Notes: a model not told the origin generated them from the sequence alone. A DNA stretch of 25,581 nucleotides from Actinidia chinensis (GCA_009663005.1 CM018905.1:21680255-21705835); one strand, 5' to 3'. Positions 1 to 8,564 are shown, numbered from the stretch's first letter. A program made the numbers and translations.

Positions 1-167
1 GACACACGCCTGTTCGCTGTACATCTACTCTGTCTCTCTCCTTCTGAGCTTCTTCATGGACCATCCTGTCACTGGGTGCACTTCTCGTGTCCTGGCCAAC
101 GTCCGCACGTATCCCAAAGCATCTCCTTCGCTCCTGTTCCACTGTGGATCCTCAAGTACATCCATCA

Positions 168-224
<57 letters not shown>

Positions 225-600
225 TGGCTAATACCACTTGGGCCTATGTCGGACAACAGCTCTCTTGTCTGACACTCCCCTCAGTCGGTATAGCCTTCCA
301 GTCTTCCTCTCCTGCAGCTTCTCCTGTTTCCCTTGTAAACTCTGAGTGTTCCGCCACAGCTTCAAGCTTCATCGCTTCGACGCCTGCATCTCAAGAAACA
401 TGCCTTACCCCGTCACCTTCAATGGATCTTCCGTCTGGCGGAACCGGACCTGTCCTTGTCCAACATCGCGTCGTAGCCATCCGACAAGTCCCTCGCATGC
501 TTGTGTAGAGCCACATCTCTCTTCTCTTCACAAGTGGTAAGCATTCCTGAATCAGAAATCCAACTGACTCTTCATCTGCCGATGCTGCTAGCACTCTCCT
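1..600 (-). pseudogene. copia protease and start-of-integrase remnant
   Basis: On the minus strand, in different frames, short motifs follow the order of a copia polyprotein. A DSG triplet (545-553) could be the aspartic protease site. A DGVRHV stretch (about 395-414) resembles the DVRHVP motif after the protease. KTGRLYRL (282-305) and RAVVRH (246-263) resemble the protease-integrase linker. GYVRT (100-114) resembles the DYVHTDVWGP start of the integrase core. Stops and frameshifts separate every motif. The identification rests on motif order, not on one long reading frame. The rest of integrase, RT and RNase H would lie left of the window. Confidence 0.6.
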
Positions 601-639
601 CCACGATCATTGCTGTTGTTTCTGCGTCTGAAGACTGAT

Positions 640-650
640 CTGGTGCTTTT

Positions 651-683
<33 letters not shown>

Positions 684-1110
684 TCAATAAAAGCACTTAC
701 AGTGCGACCTCTGGATTCTGCCTCCGCCATCATCTGCCTTGACCTCTTCTCTAGCCTCCTTTCTTGACCTCTCCTGAGACCCTTTCTCTGGCCTCTCTCT
801 TGACCTCTTCCTGTGGCTCTTCTCGTGGAACTCGCTCATTTGTTCCTGTCCCCATAGTCCCTCTCCGAAGCTTCTACCAAGCCTCCTCATAAGACTTTGT
901 ACTGAATGTATTCTTCCGGTCGCATCTTCCTTCAATCTGGTCCACAACCCATAGCACTCGTCTCATCGTGCTACATGTTGAACACCATGTGTTCAATGCA
1001 TTGTCAGATCGCAACCCTCGTCTCAATCGTGCTACATGATGGAACACCTGTGTTCAATCATTGTCCTGATATGCCCAATCTCTTCCTTTTCATCTCATCC
1101 TCATCCGTGG
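640..1110 (-). pseudogene. copia gag C-terminal remnant with broken zinc knuckle
   Basis: The minus strand between about 700 and 860 encodes a stretch very rich in Arg, Lys, Glu and Ser, as is usual just before the gag zinc knuckle. It is followed by CKCFY (688-701), a frame change, then RRDKKNCPRKK (ending near 650). Together these resemble a copia CCHC knuckle (C..C...GH....C) with its middle damaged. After it comes an acidic, Ala/Ser-rich tail, the usual link to protease. The N-terminal gag domain is not recognisable in 860-1110. Gag would bind and package the element's RNA; this copy cannot make it in one piece. Confidence 0.5.
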
Positions 1111-1304
1111 TTTTCCTGGGGCGTAATCCGCCTCTGAACGCCTTGAATGCAGGGCCTTCAAATCACTCCGCCTTCTTAGCTTCTCCAAAATGGAAGCAAA
1201 TCTGTCGAAAACCGACCTCGCGGATTAATCCGGAATGCCGAGAAAACCAGACAGGGCTTTCCTGGCAAAAATCAGACACTCTGGACGCCAAATTGATCAA
1301 ATCA

Positions 1305-1381
1305 GAACCTTCAGGGACTAAAATTGAAAATTTCCATTTTTTCCAGGACCTAATTGCATTTCCCAAAGTCCGGGACCAAAC

Positions 1382-1416
<35 letters not shown>

Positions 1417-1475
1417 CCAAACTTCAGGGACCAATTGAAAATATCATACAGTTCAGGGAGCCAAAGTGTAATTTT
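1305..1475 (-). repeat. dispersed GGGACC-type motif repeats with A28 tract
   Basis: A motif like CAGGGACCAAATTG recurs about every 25-55 bases (near 1311, 1345, 1371, 1425 and 1453). Many plant LTR retrotransposon leaders carry similar repeats. A run of 28 A (1385-1412) interrupts it. No coding content is seen. Confidence 0.6.
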
Positions 1476-1479
1476 CCAT

Positions 1480-2095
1480 TTTGGTCACGCTGGTCAACGG
1501 TCAACGTTGACGGTCAAGTCCAACGGCTGGTTCCGGTCAACAGTCTGGCTGGTCAACTGCGGCTCGCGGCTGGTCCAAACAGTCACGCGGCCGCGGCTGG
1601 TCAGCCGGTCAACGCTCCGGTCACGGGCTGAAAATTCAACGCTTCAGGTTGACTTCGGTCAGCGGCTCGGTCCACGTTCAACGGCTCTGTTGACCGGATC
1701 GGCGCGGATCATCGGCGGTCGGTTCACTCCGGCGCGGGTGGGCCGCGGCTCGGCTCGGCGCGGTTGGCAGGCGCGTGAACCACGGATTGGCTGGGGCTAT
1801 GGCGTGCGTGGCTGCGAGTGTGGCGCCACTCGCCCAGCTGTAAGGGGCGGTGCGGGCGCGTGCGGGCCTGGTCTGAGTAGTTGCCGCCACTCCTCCTGGC
1901 GCGTGCGGCGCGTGAGGTGATCTGGCGCGCTGGGAGCGCTTGTCGGGGTTGCGGCGGGACCCTTCTCAGCGCGCGTGCGGGCGGTGCGCAATTTCCGGGC
2001 GCGTGGAGGCGCGTGGCGCGTCGATTCCACTCGTCTTCTCCCCTGGGGCGCGTGGGCGCGTGGATCTGACGCTCCGGCCTTCAAACGTCGCGTGA
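1480..2095 (-). other. GC-rich retrotransposon leader with GGTCAACG and GCGCGTG repeats
   Basis: This block lies between the primer-binding site and gag of the copia element. Its right part is far more GC-rich than anything else in the window. From 1490 to about 1720 it repeats GGTCAAC-like words; from about 1740 to 2070 it repeats GCGCGTG (CACGCGC on the element's own strand) roughly ten times. Frames stay open here on both strands, but the predicted peptides are low-complexity Arg/Ala/Pro and match no family, so I treat it as noncoding. It may be a structured leader or a methylation-prone segment. Confidence 0.55.
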
Positions 2096-2252
2096 GGGCT
2101 CGTTTTGAGTCCGATTTTGACTCCGTTTGTGCCTGGAGCTTCGTATCAGAGACGAAGGGTGATGGTAATGCCAAATCTCAGTTTTGAGCAATTCGATTTG
2201 GTCCGAATTCGAGATGTACTCCGGTGGTACTCCGGTGAATCTTCGGTGACTC

Positions 2253-2270
2253 GAACTTGGCTCTGTCCAA
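2253..2270 (-). other. copia primer-binding site (initiator tRNA-Met type)
   Basis: The minus strand reads TTGGACAGAGCCAAGTTC, close to the plant copia PBS TGGTATCAGAGC with two bases lost. It starts within about three bases of the LTR end, as expected. This fixes the orientation of the element. Confidence 0.65.
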
Positions 2271-2273
2271 TTT

Positions 2274-2711
2274 GTTTGTTCCCAAACGAGTTTACCATCA
2301 CTCCACCACATCAACCACACACACTAGACAAGATTTACGTGGTTCGGCCACAAGGCCTACATCCACGGAGATGAACCAGCAATTCACTATAACATAATGA
2401 TTACATGAGTACAATAGGAGAGCTTCATCTCCACTCCTCTCAGCACTACTCTCATCTCCACCTCTCACTGTCTACTCTCTTCAGACTCACAGCTACCAAT
2501 CTCTACCGCTCAGCTCTCTGCCAGATCCTCTGTGCTCTCGGGCTCTCACCAGCACACTACACTCCCCCCAACCCAACTCTCTCTCAGCCCTCCTGCACAC
2601 ATCAAACCAGCTGTGTGCTCCGGTAATCCTCCAAGGATTACATCTTGCTCTTCCACTCTATGCTTCCTCATGGACCTTTAAAATAGGGGATTTGGGCCTC
2701 CATTGTTGACA
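2274..2711 (-). repeat. 5' LTR of the copia element
   Basis: On the minus strand the segment runs from TGTCAACAATGG to GGGAACAAACA, just before the PBS. It contains a TATA-like box (2685-2675), a CT-rich stretch on the plus strand, and the CCGTGG...GGCCGAACCACGTAAATC block common in plant copia LTRs (near 2328-2375). Length is about 440 bases with this start. No second copy is present to confirm the edges. The GCCCAAGCCCAAG-type sequence up to about 2900 could also belong to U3. Confidence 0.6.
2675..2685 (-). promoter_or_regulatory. TATA-like box of the copia LTR
   Basis: The minus strand reads TATTTTAAAGG at a plausible U3/R position, upstream of the conserved R/U5-like block. It is a weak match to TATA(A/T)A(A/T). 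Confidence 0.35.
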
Positions 2712-3091
2712 ATCACCAGCCGCCTCCTTCTCTCTCTGCCATTCTTTTCCTTCCTCCGCCTCTATCATACTTTTCTCTGACAGATTGTTCAAATTGAGGT
2801 GCTCTGGAAGATAGGATTGAAGAATTGGCAAGGCATGGAAGAACTTGGGCTTGGGCTTTCTATTTGGCTTATGGGCTTGGCTCCCATGGGCTGGATCCAA
2901 CGTTTGTTTAGTTTTTATTAGGGTGTGCTGAGATCAGATTGTTCATTTAGAAGCTTTCCATATTAAAAATTTTACGATAAATTACACTGACGTCTCTTGA
3001 GATTCTGACAAAACCAATAACATATATCTCCCTCATGTTTAAAAATGACAGGGACACCCTTCTGCTTTGGTTCTTGCTTTCAGATCCTCCA
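2712..3091. other. no gene seen; possible outer U3 and unassigned flank
   Basis: The part up to about 2940 is rich in GGGCTTGGGCTT-like words, common in plant LTR U3 regions, and could extend the LTR. From 2940 to 3091 the sequence is AT-rich with no motif I recognise. Confidence 0.4.
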
Positions 3092-3494
3092 ACTTTGTTA
3101 AAACCGGACCGACCTAGGGGGGGGCGCCGGTTTGAACCTCGATCGGTCCGGAGAACGGGCCGGTTACCCACCAAACCATGGTCAAACCCGGTCAACCCGA
3201 CGGTTGAACGCGGTGAACGGTCCATTGAACTGATTGACCGTTTGACTGAGAGATATTTGACTTTTTTTTAGTTTAATTATATTTTTAGTACCCTCATCAT
3301 TTTAAAGTATATCTCACTTGATTCAACAATGATTCATTATTGCAATTAACTCCCCAATTATTTTTTATTTTTATCTATTATAAATAATTTATGACGTCAC
3401 GGTTCGATAACGTTCAATACCGGTTAACCCGACGGTTGAAACCGGTGACCCGGTGCCTTTTTCGCTTCAACCACGGTTCCGATTTTTAAAACAT
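3092..3494. mobile_element. CCGGTT-rich MITE-like repeat with AT-rich core
   Basis: Two GC-rich arms (about 3097-3245 and 3390-3490) enclose an AT-rich middle. The arms are full of CGGTTGAAC/GGTCAACCC words in both orientations. A near-identical 30-base segment occurs directly repeated at 3190-3220 and 3422-3453 (core AACCCGACGGTTGAA). The outer ends are loosely inverted: GTTAAAACCGG on the left and GTTTTAAAAATCGG on the right read inward. No transposase is present. A nonautonomous DNA element is my best guess, but I find no clean target-site duplication. The G8 run at 3118-3125 looks anomalous. Confidence 0.4.
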
Positions 3495-3499
3495 TCCTC

Positions 3500-3720
3500 A
3501 ACCGTTATCCAGTGGGATGGATTTGATGATGTTCAACACTAAATTTAGGTTTGTTGCCCATTTTGCCGTCATTTGAGTAAGTAGATATTGTTGCCCTCAT
3601 TTGGAATTCTTCAAGTACAAAAATGGCCCCGTTACCCATATTTAAAAGACTAGAGTGCCCATATGTCATTCCCCAGACATAAGAATATAGTTTATAAATA
3701 AAGGCACACCCCAACAACAT
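3500..3720 (+). promoter_or_regulatory. candidate promoter and possible MULE terminal region with TATAAATA
   Basis: A clean TATAAATA box (3693-3700) is followed about 30 bases later by a pyrimidine-rich start region and a leader with TCTCTCTC, as in plant genes. Upstream are two TTGTTGCCC copies about 40 bases apart (near 3551 and 3589), each followed by a TCATTTG(A/G) word. On the minus strand these read GGCAAAATGGGCAAC, the style of plant MULE ends. No matching inverted repeat is visible on the far side of the transposase. Confidence 0.4.
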
Positions 3721-3859
3721 CATTTCACAAGAAATTCTCTCTCTATCTTAGGTATCCATCGTTCCCTTTCTCCTTTGTCTAGATTTAGGCATAACTGAGT
3801 TTTAAGCTCGTCTTTTATCTTTTGGGGAGGGGTAGAACACAATATCTTCTTCAAGCAAA

Positions 3860-3946
3860 ATGGGTAGTTCTCAAAGTCAGAATTATCTCAAAGTACAAAA
3901 ACAAGAATTGCAAATATCAGAAAAGAGCTCCTGTGAGGATCTCTGA
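3860..3946 (+). CDS. short first exon or ORF with N-myristoylation-like start
   Basis: This is the first ATG downstream of the TATA box at 3693 (about 160 bases), in context AAAATGGG. It opens 28 codons starting MGSSQSQNY and ending CEDL before TGA. Met-Gly-Ser-Ser with Ser at position 6 fits the plant N-myristoylation pattern, a computed-style inference only. The frame is probably incomplete. Either a consensus error follows, or a splice donor joins it to the downstream reading frame at 3986-4243; a candidate AAG|GTTAGA lies near 3967. I do not recognise the protein. Its role opposite a MULE transposase is unknown. Confidence 0.35.
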   Translation: MGSSQSQNYLKVQKQELQISEKSSCEDL

Positions 3947-3985
3947 ATCTGACTGAAAACCGGCAAGGTTAGACTACGTTTGTAA

Positions 3986-4243
3986 TATTGGGGGTGCAAC
4001 TACTGGGAATGGTGCAACCCCATTAATCTTTACACACTGCTACAAGCTTCTTCACCGCAAGCAAGTTATGAGAATGCAACAGAAAATACTCAAAGAACTA
4101 CAACAGCAATAGAGGGAAGAATCCATACAGGGGTCCAAGAAGTTGAAGGGAACATAGGAGTCCTAAAACTGTTAATGGTTGGAAGCTTTATCTTGGCTGG
4201 TGTAGCTCTACTAATGGCTATGACAACACTAGTTAAGTCCTAG
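3986..4243 (+). CDS. small unrecognised ORF with C-terminal membrane segment
   Basis: An open frame of 85 codons ends at TAG 4241. It has no early ATG, so it is either a downstream exon or a frame-shifted continuation of the ORF at 3860. The middle is polar and Thr/Glu/Gln-rich (ENATENTQRTTTAIEGRI), likely helical. It then runs directly into about 20 hydrophobic residues (VGSFILAGVALLMAM) and ends TTLVKS. That is the layout of a tail-anchored or membrane-tethered small protein. After the stop the sequence is AT-rich, with a long A tract from 4409. No family is recognised. Expression is suggested only by the upstream TATA box. Confidence 0.4.
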   Translation, partial: YWGCNYWEWCNPINLYTLLQASSPQASYENATENTQRTTTAIEGRIHTGVQEVEGNIGVLKLLMVGSFILAGVALLMAMTTLVKS

Positions 4244-4376
4244 GAAATGAAGTCGGTGTATTTTTTTGTTTTGTGAGATGATGTATGGTCAAGTATTTTG
4301 AGATGAAGTATGTAACAAACTTTATTATAGAAATGTAAGTGTTTTGTAATTACTGCTGCATTTTGAACAAAACAAA

Positions 4377-4407
4377 AACACAAAAAAAAAAACCAAAACA
4401 ACAAAAA

Positions 4408-4488
<81 letters not shown>

Positions 4489-4500
4489 AAACACAAAAAA
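4377..4500. repeat. A-rich tract with an uninterrupted run of 79 A
   Basis: AAAAC-type repeats lead into 79 consecutive A (4409-4487), then AAC/ACA words. It lies between the 3' ends of the two convergent genes. It could be a retroposed poly(A) tail on the plus strand or an expanded microsatellite. No target-site duplication around it is evident. Confidence 0.8.
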
Positions 4501-4861
4501 AACATTGAAGAATAAAAGTACCTCAATAATGTGTGGAATCTCAAAAACTATAACGCACGCTCAGCCAACAAAAGACAAAAGGAGTGAGCAACCAACTATC
4601 ACCATTTAACATTTTCCAAAATATAAGTTGCCCAAACAAAAACCAAATGGACATTCATAAGCCCATCTCAGAATTGGGCATATTCACTGCCTCTTCCCAT
4701 GCTCCTGCCTCTGCCTCTGTGAGCTCCTTCCTCTGGGCCTGCCCATGCCCTAGCTCCTACCTCTTCCTCTTTCTCTTCCTAGCATTTTGAGTAGATGTTG
4801 ACGGCATATTGCCCCCAGCTTGCGTCACACACTGAAAACTTTGTGTAGCTGATTGCTGCCC

Positions 4862-4963
4862 CTAAAAAACCTCAAGCAATTATTTTAGTAATCGACAAAC
4901 AATCTTAAAATTCAAACTAAAAAAAGGTGTACCTAATTATTTCGGATTTAATATAAACATTAC
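4862..4963 (-). other. last intron of the MULE transposase gene
   Basis: On the minus strand the donor is CAG|GTAATG and the acceptor TTTTTTAG|GGG. Joining them keeps the frame (SAPEQ then GQQSATQSF) to the basic tail and stop. Length is 102 bases. Confidence 0.7.
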
Positions 4964-5854
4964 CTGCTCTGGAGCTGATGTGGTAGAGCCAGCTGTTGTT
5001 GCGGCCTTCTTCTTCACTGGAGCTCTTTGGCTAGACCTTTTATTATTGCCAAACTCATTCCAAATTGAACACTTCAGAGTTAGGGACCTCCTTAATTGGC
5101 TAGTGTCAGGTTGTGCCTCATCTTTCTCTCTTCTTTCTTGGCCTTCCGGGCAATCTCCTAAGAGGTGGGTCCCCCCAATATGCTCCCACATCCTCTGATC
5201 TGGAATTGGATGGATGATGCCTCCATGTACTCTAACATAAGTATCTTTGAAGAATGCCAAGTCACAACCTTCCTCAATGTTCGCCCTCTTGTGTGTTAAT
5301 GCAGTTGTTGCATGTCTGCAAGGATGCGAGCAATCTGCCACCCCTTACAGGTGGAAGTCCTTTGGTCTATGTGAACAAAGTGCATTTTCTTGCATATGCT
5401 TGGGCTTTGCTCAACCTTTTCTTCACATGAGGACCCCACCAACCCAGGCCAAGTGCAGGCCTTCCCATACCTTTGTTGAATCCTAGTCATCACATTGATC
5501 CTAATCCCTTCTAAAAGGGAAAGAATAGGCATAAACCTCAACGGACCAATCCAGTTATTGAATGACTCAGTAAGGTTGTTTGTAATATGGTCATTTATGA
5601 CTCATTCATCAAATGAATGCCTACTCCAACTAGCTACTGGGATAGCTAACAACCAGTTATATGCATCAGGAGAAATATTCTTTATCCTTTCCATTGATTG
5701 CTGAAATTCAAGTTGATTATAAGATCTGGCAGCTTGCCAAAAATATTTTCAGTAACAATCCAGGGTGTTTCCCTTTGAAATTGTTGAACAAGTGTCGACA
5801 ACAACGGCGATGGGAAGCTTCAAGTATAATCTCAACAATAACTTCATCAAGACC

Positions 5855-5946
5855 CTATAATGCAATTAAAAACAGTAATTAGAACCAATTAAAAGTATTT
5901 ATAAATACTTAAATATTATCAAAACACTAAAAGCAGTTAAAAGTAC
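5855..5946 (-). other. intron inside the MULE transposase core
   Basis: On the minus strand the donor is AAAAG|GTACTT and the acceptor CATTATAG|GGT. Splicing restores the family motif SDMQKGLDE. Length is 92 bases. Confidence 0.8.
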
Positions 5947-6059
5947 CTTTTGCATATCAGACATGAATGTGAGTGGCCTTGCGCGTGAATCACCAATAAG
6001 TGTGTGCAAATTGTCAATGAAGAACCCCCAACTAACTCGACCTTCAATTTCCATGACTC

Positions 6060-6130
6060 CTACAGCAATTGGAAACAAGCCATTGTTCCCATCCAATGCA
6101 ATGAAGGGCCTACAACCACTGCTGAAACAA
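6060..6130 (-). other. internal deletion in the MULE catalytic domain
   Basis: Family members read GCRPFIGLDG, then about 15-20 residues starting CHLKG, then ALDGNNGLFPIA. Here GCRPFIA runs straight into LDGNNGLFPIA (plus 6117-6088). The segment with the usual first catalytic Asp region is absent. The repeated LDG coding words suggest loss between short direct repeats. Confidence 0.6.
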
Positions 6131-7024
6131 GTCTTTATAGCTTTAAATGCTATGAAGATCCTTTTGAACATTGGGGGGGATTTAACGGTTACCCTATCAC
6201 ATTATATTTTCACTAAACTTCTAGGATTACTCTTCCTAACTTCAACTGAGTAAGTTGGGAGCGTTGCATATGAGATGCTATGATTCCCTTCAATATCCTC
6301 TTATGCCTTCCTCTTAGCCCTATAAAATTGGATTCTGGAAGCTTCAATCCCAAATTTTTGTTGTAGCTCAACATAGATCGCATCAAGGGACATTGTAGGA
6401 TTTGTTCTCAAACTCCCAGCTAACTTCTTTGCAATCCATGTGGAATTTGTCTCAATGACAGTGGTTCTACTACTTAGACAAGTATGTTCTACTTTGTAAG
6501 AGCTAATTTTATATGTAATGCCATCTAGTAAAAGGGAGGCATGAATTCTCCATTCACACCCCTCAGCTGCACATTCACTACCCCATCATCTTTTTTGGCT
6601 AAAGTCCAATATATCATCATAATAGTAGTCATCAAGTGAGAAGTCCTCGCTACCCTCATTTACATCCTTATCTAAACCTCCACCTATACCATCACTTACA
6701 CCTTCATTGACAGCTCCACCCTCATTTGCAGCTCTAATCAACATCACTCGGCTCAATAAACAAATCGATTAAGCAAGTCCTTGAATGGAAGCTAAACATA
6801 TATAATACATCTAAATCACTTCCCACAACCATTCTGTCACTACCCCAGAAATTTCACAATATATTGTGATGACCCCCCCTATCACCTGGTAAATGAGACA
6901 AAATTCTCTCAGTAACATCATCCAATAGATCTATGTAGTAATACATGTCTGTGTCTACAGTAGTTATCTTGTTCACTTTCCCATCATAATGGACATTAAT
7001 GCCAGATTAGAGTGTTGTAGCCAT

Positions 7025-7281
7025 GGTTGTAACAACGACAAAAATCAAATCAAAAAACTGAATATTTCATTCAGATCACAACAAACTGTATGCTACAGTG
7101 GATACATTCATGTCATGTACGGACAAAACTCATAAGAAAAATCAACACGATATACCTAAAAGTCGGGATGAAGTCACAGAGACCTGAATTTGTGGTCTGA
7201 GGTAGGAGTTAGAGTTTCTCTTCCTTCGCCTTCTTTCCTCCTCGATTTTTTCTTACTGACATGCAACAACAAGTTTAAATA
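7025..7281 (-). other. 5' flank/leader of the MULE gene; no ORF
   Basis: This lies upstream of the transposase ATG on the minus strand. It is moderately AT-rich with a purine-rich stretch (GAGGAGGAAAGAAGG on the minus strand). CAG|GTCTCTG near 7191 could be a leader intron donor. No TATA box or terminal repeat is clear. It ends at the A|TC junction where the Helitron array begins. Confidence 0.4.
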
Positions 7282-7829
7282 TCTATATTATAAATCACAA
7301 CTTAATTTGAATTTTAAATTTATCTCCCACTATTTACGTTTGAAATCCATTTGAGTTAATCTAACGGCTGAGATTTCACCTGATACTATTTTTTATCCTC
7401 CCAAAACTATCACTTCCTTCTTCTCAAAGAAGTGGACCTCACATATGTTTTGATTCAATGGACAAAAATCTTTAACAATGGACATATTATTTTATCCATT
7501 GAATCGTTTTTTTAAGTGAGACCCACAACACACATTTCTTTTTCTTTTATTTTTGATTTTTTGTGTATTTAATATTTTTTAATATTTTATTAAATTTTTA
7601 TATTATTTTAGATTTTTGGAGTATAAGAGTCTAAAAATGTAAAACAATTATTTAATTTGTAGATAAAAATATTTTTTTTTATTTTTAGTGAATTTTCTCT
7701 TAAATTATATGTTTTTTAATATTTTTGAACTCTTTTTATCAAGAGAAACAAAAAAGAATAAATATTGATTAATCGGTGAAAAAAAAATTCACAAAGACAG
7801 TAAATGTAAAAGCAAAGTAAATAAAAAAA
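7282..7829 (+). mobile_element. short Helitron-like unit 1 (subtype with CCCAAAACTATCAC)
   Basis: It is 548 bases and inserted after A. It has the shared 5' block, then CCCAAAACTATCACTTCCTT, a CAATGGAC repeat and an inverted pair TTCTCTTAA / AAGAGAA around 7700-7745. The interior matches the unit at 24757 but the 3' part is shorter. There is no terminal GC hairpin. It is noncoding. Confidence 0.6.
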
Positions 7830-8564
7830 TCTATATTATAAATCAGGTTTTTTTTTTTTTTTTTTGTTTTTTTGTTAAGTTTGAATCCAAATCTATCTCT
7901 CAGCTATCTATGGCAAGCAAATTTTTTGAGTTGATCCACGGCTCAGATTTTCCCTTAATATTAGTTTTTCTAGTCCAAAAATATTACTTTTCACTCTCTC
8001 TCTCCTCTCACACGCTACTTTTCTCTCTCATTCATAACTTTCTCTCTTTTTAGTAGGACCTACAACCTTTATTTTTTTCTAAGTTTTAATTTTTTTATTT
8101 CATAAATTTTTTTTTTTTTTGATCAAAATTTTATATTATTATAATTATTTTGACGATAAGAGCCTAAAATATAAAAAAATATTTATTTGAAAATAAAATA
8201 AACTCTTATTTTTTTTAGTGCACTTTCTCTTAAAATTCTATAATTTTTATATTTTTATATTTTTTTTATTAAGAGAAAGAGAAAAATAATAAAATATTGA
8301 TTAATTAGTAAAAAGATTCACTAAAGACTATAAAGTTTAAAAAATAAAAGTAAACAAAAATTACTGACTATTCAAATAGAAGGGAATTAAGTTCATTTTT
8401 ATTTAATTGTAATTTTTTTATATTTATTAAACTTAATTTGCCCAATGATGTTTGTAAAAAATGTTTTGAGTAAAAATGAATATTTAAAGCATTTAATCAT
8501 AATAAAGACACAAAAATTCTAGTAATATAAAACACACATAATTGTAAATCTTCTAAACTAACGA
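7830..8564 (+). mobile_element. short Helitron-like unit 2
   Basis: It is 735 bases. The shared 5' block is followed by CACTCTCTCTCTCCTCTCAC, AT-rich sequence, and a hairpin TTCTCTTAA...TTAAGAGAA (about 8226-8277). It ends AAATCTTCTAAACTAACGA. It is alignable along its length with the unit at 20217. It is noncoding. Confidence 0.65.

Larger units (their letters stand above)
1..2711 (-). mobile_element. Ty1/copia LTR retrotransposon, 5' part, truncated by window edge
   Basis: Read on the minus strand the order is LTR (about 2711 to 2274), primer-binding site (2270-2253), a long GC-rich leader, a gag zinc-knuckle remnant and protease/integrase remnants that run off the left edge. This is the 5' half of a Ty1/copia element. 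The LTR carries the sequence CCGTGG..GTAGGCC..GGCCGAACCACGTAAATC, which is common in plant copia LTRs. No 3' LTR is in the window. The outer LTR edge is uncertain: a TGTCAACA start at 2711 is the best candidate, but it could reach about 2940. All coding parts need frame changes, so the copy is defective. Confidence 0.75.
4757..7024 (-). pseudogene. MULE transposase (mudrA-like), frameshifted
   Basis: It encodes a Mutator-like transposase that would cut and move the element. Reading from ATG at 7024: an N-terminal segment (INVHYDGK, then a VDTDMYYY stretch); an acidic linker (6770-6600); the MuDR DNA-binding zinc motif C..GC.W...AS....HTC (about 6570-6476); the NPxSxV segment; the DDE core with GCRPFI, LDGNNGLFPIA and SDMQKG (to 5854), HRRCCRHL (5819-5790) and TNNLTESFN (5583-5557); the SWIM finger PCRHA (about 5320); a zinc-knuckle relic KCS..NEFGN (about 5100); and an NLS-like end ARKRKRKR before TAG 4757. 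Two GT-AG introns fit. Defects: TAA at codon 6, several frameshifts, knuckle residues changed to W, N and S, and a missing segment after GCRPFI. Confidence 0.85.
3500..7281 (-). mobile_element. MuDR/MULE-type DNA transposon, ends not defined
   Basis: The region contains a nearly full-length mudrA-like transposase gene on the minus strand and, convergent with it, a small plus-strand gene. Terminal inverted repeats are not demonstrated. The left side has a promoter-like region from 3500. The right side stops where the Helitron array starts (7282), so the right terminal repeat may have been lost or displaced. The extent is an inference; the transposase itself is firm. Confidence 0.55.

Noticed and set aside
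56..508. 150-codon plus-strand open frame
   Set aside because: It is the antisense of copia protease/integrase motifs; composition is Ser-rich without any domain.
906..1631. 241-codon plus-strand open frame
   Set aside because: It crosses the A28 run (poly-Lys) and the dispersed retrotransposon repeats; no domain, antisense to the copia element.
2139..2157. CTTCGT-ATCAGAG-ACGAAG hairpin containing GTATCAGAG, resembling a plus-strand PBS
   Set aside because: The element is on the minus strand and has a better PBS at 2253-2270 right beside the LTR; the hairpin is short.
1797..2174. 125-codon open frame on the minus strand in the GC-rich leader
   Set aside because: Low-complexity Arg/Ala/Pro peptide; open frames are expected in GC-rich repeats and are also open on the other strand.
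3500..4500. Endogenous pararetrovirus or other viral insertion as source of the small gene
   Set aside because: No viral coat, movement, RT or Rep motif is present; only a promoter-like region and a small membrane-type ORF are visible.
4240..4544. Poly-Phe open frames on the minus strand
   Set aside because: They are translations of the A tract.
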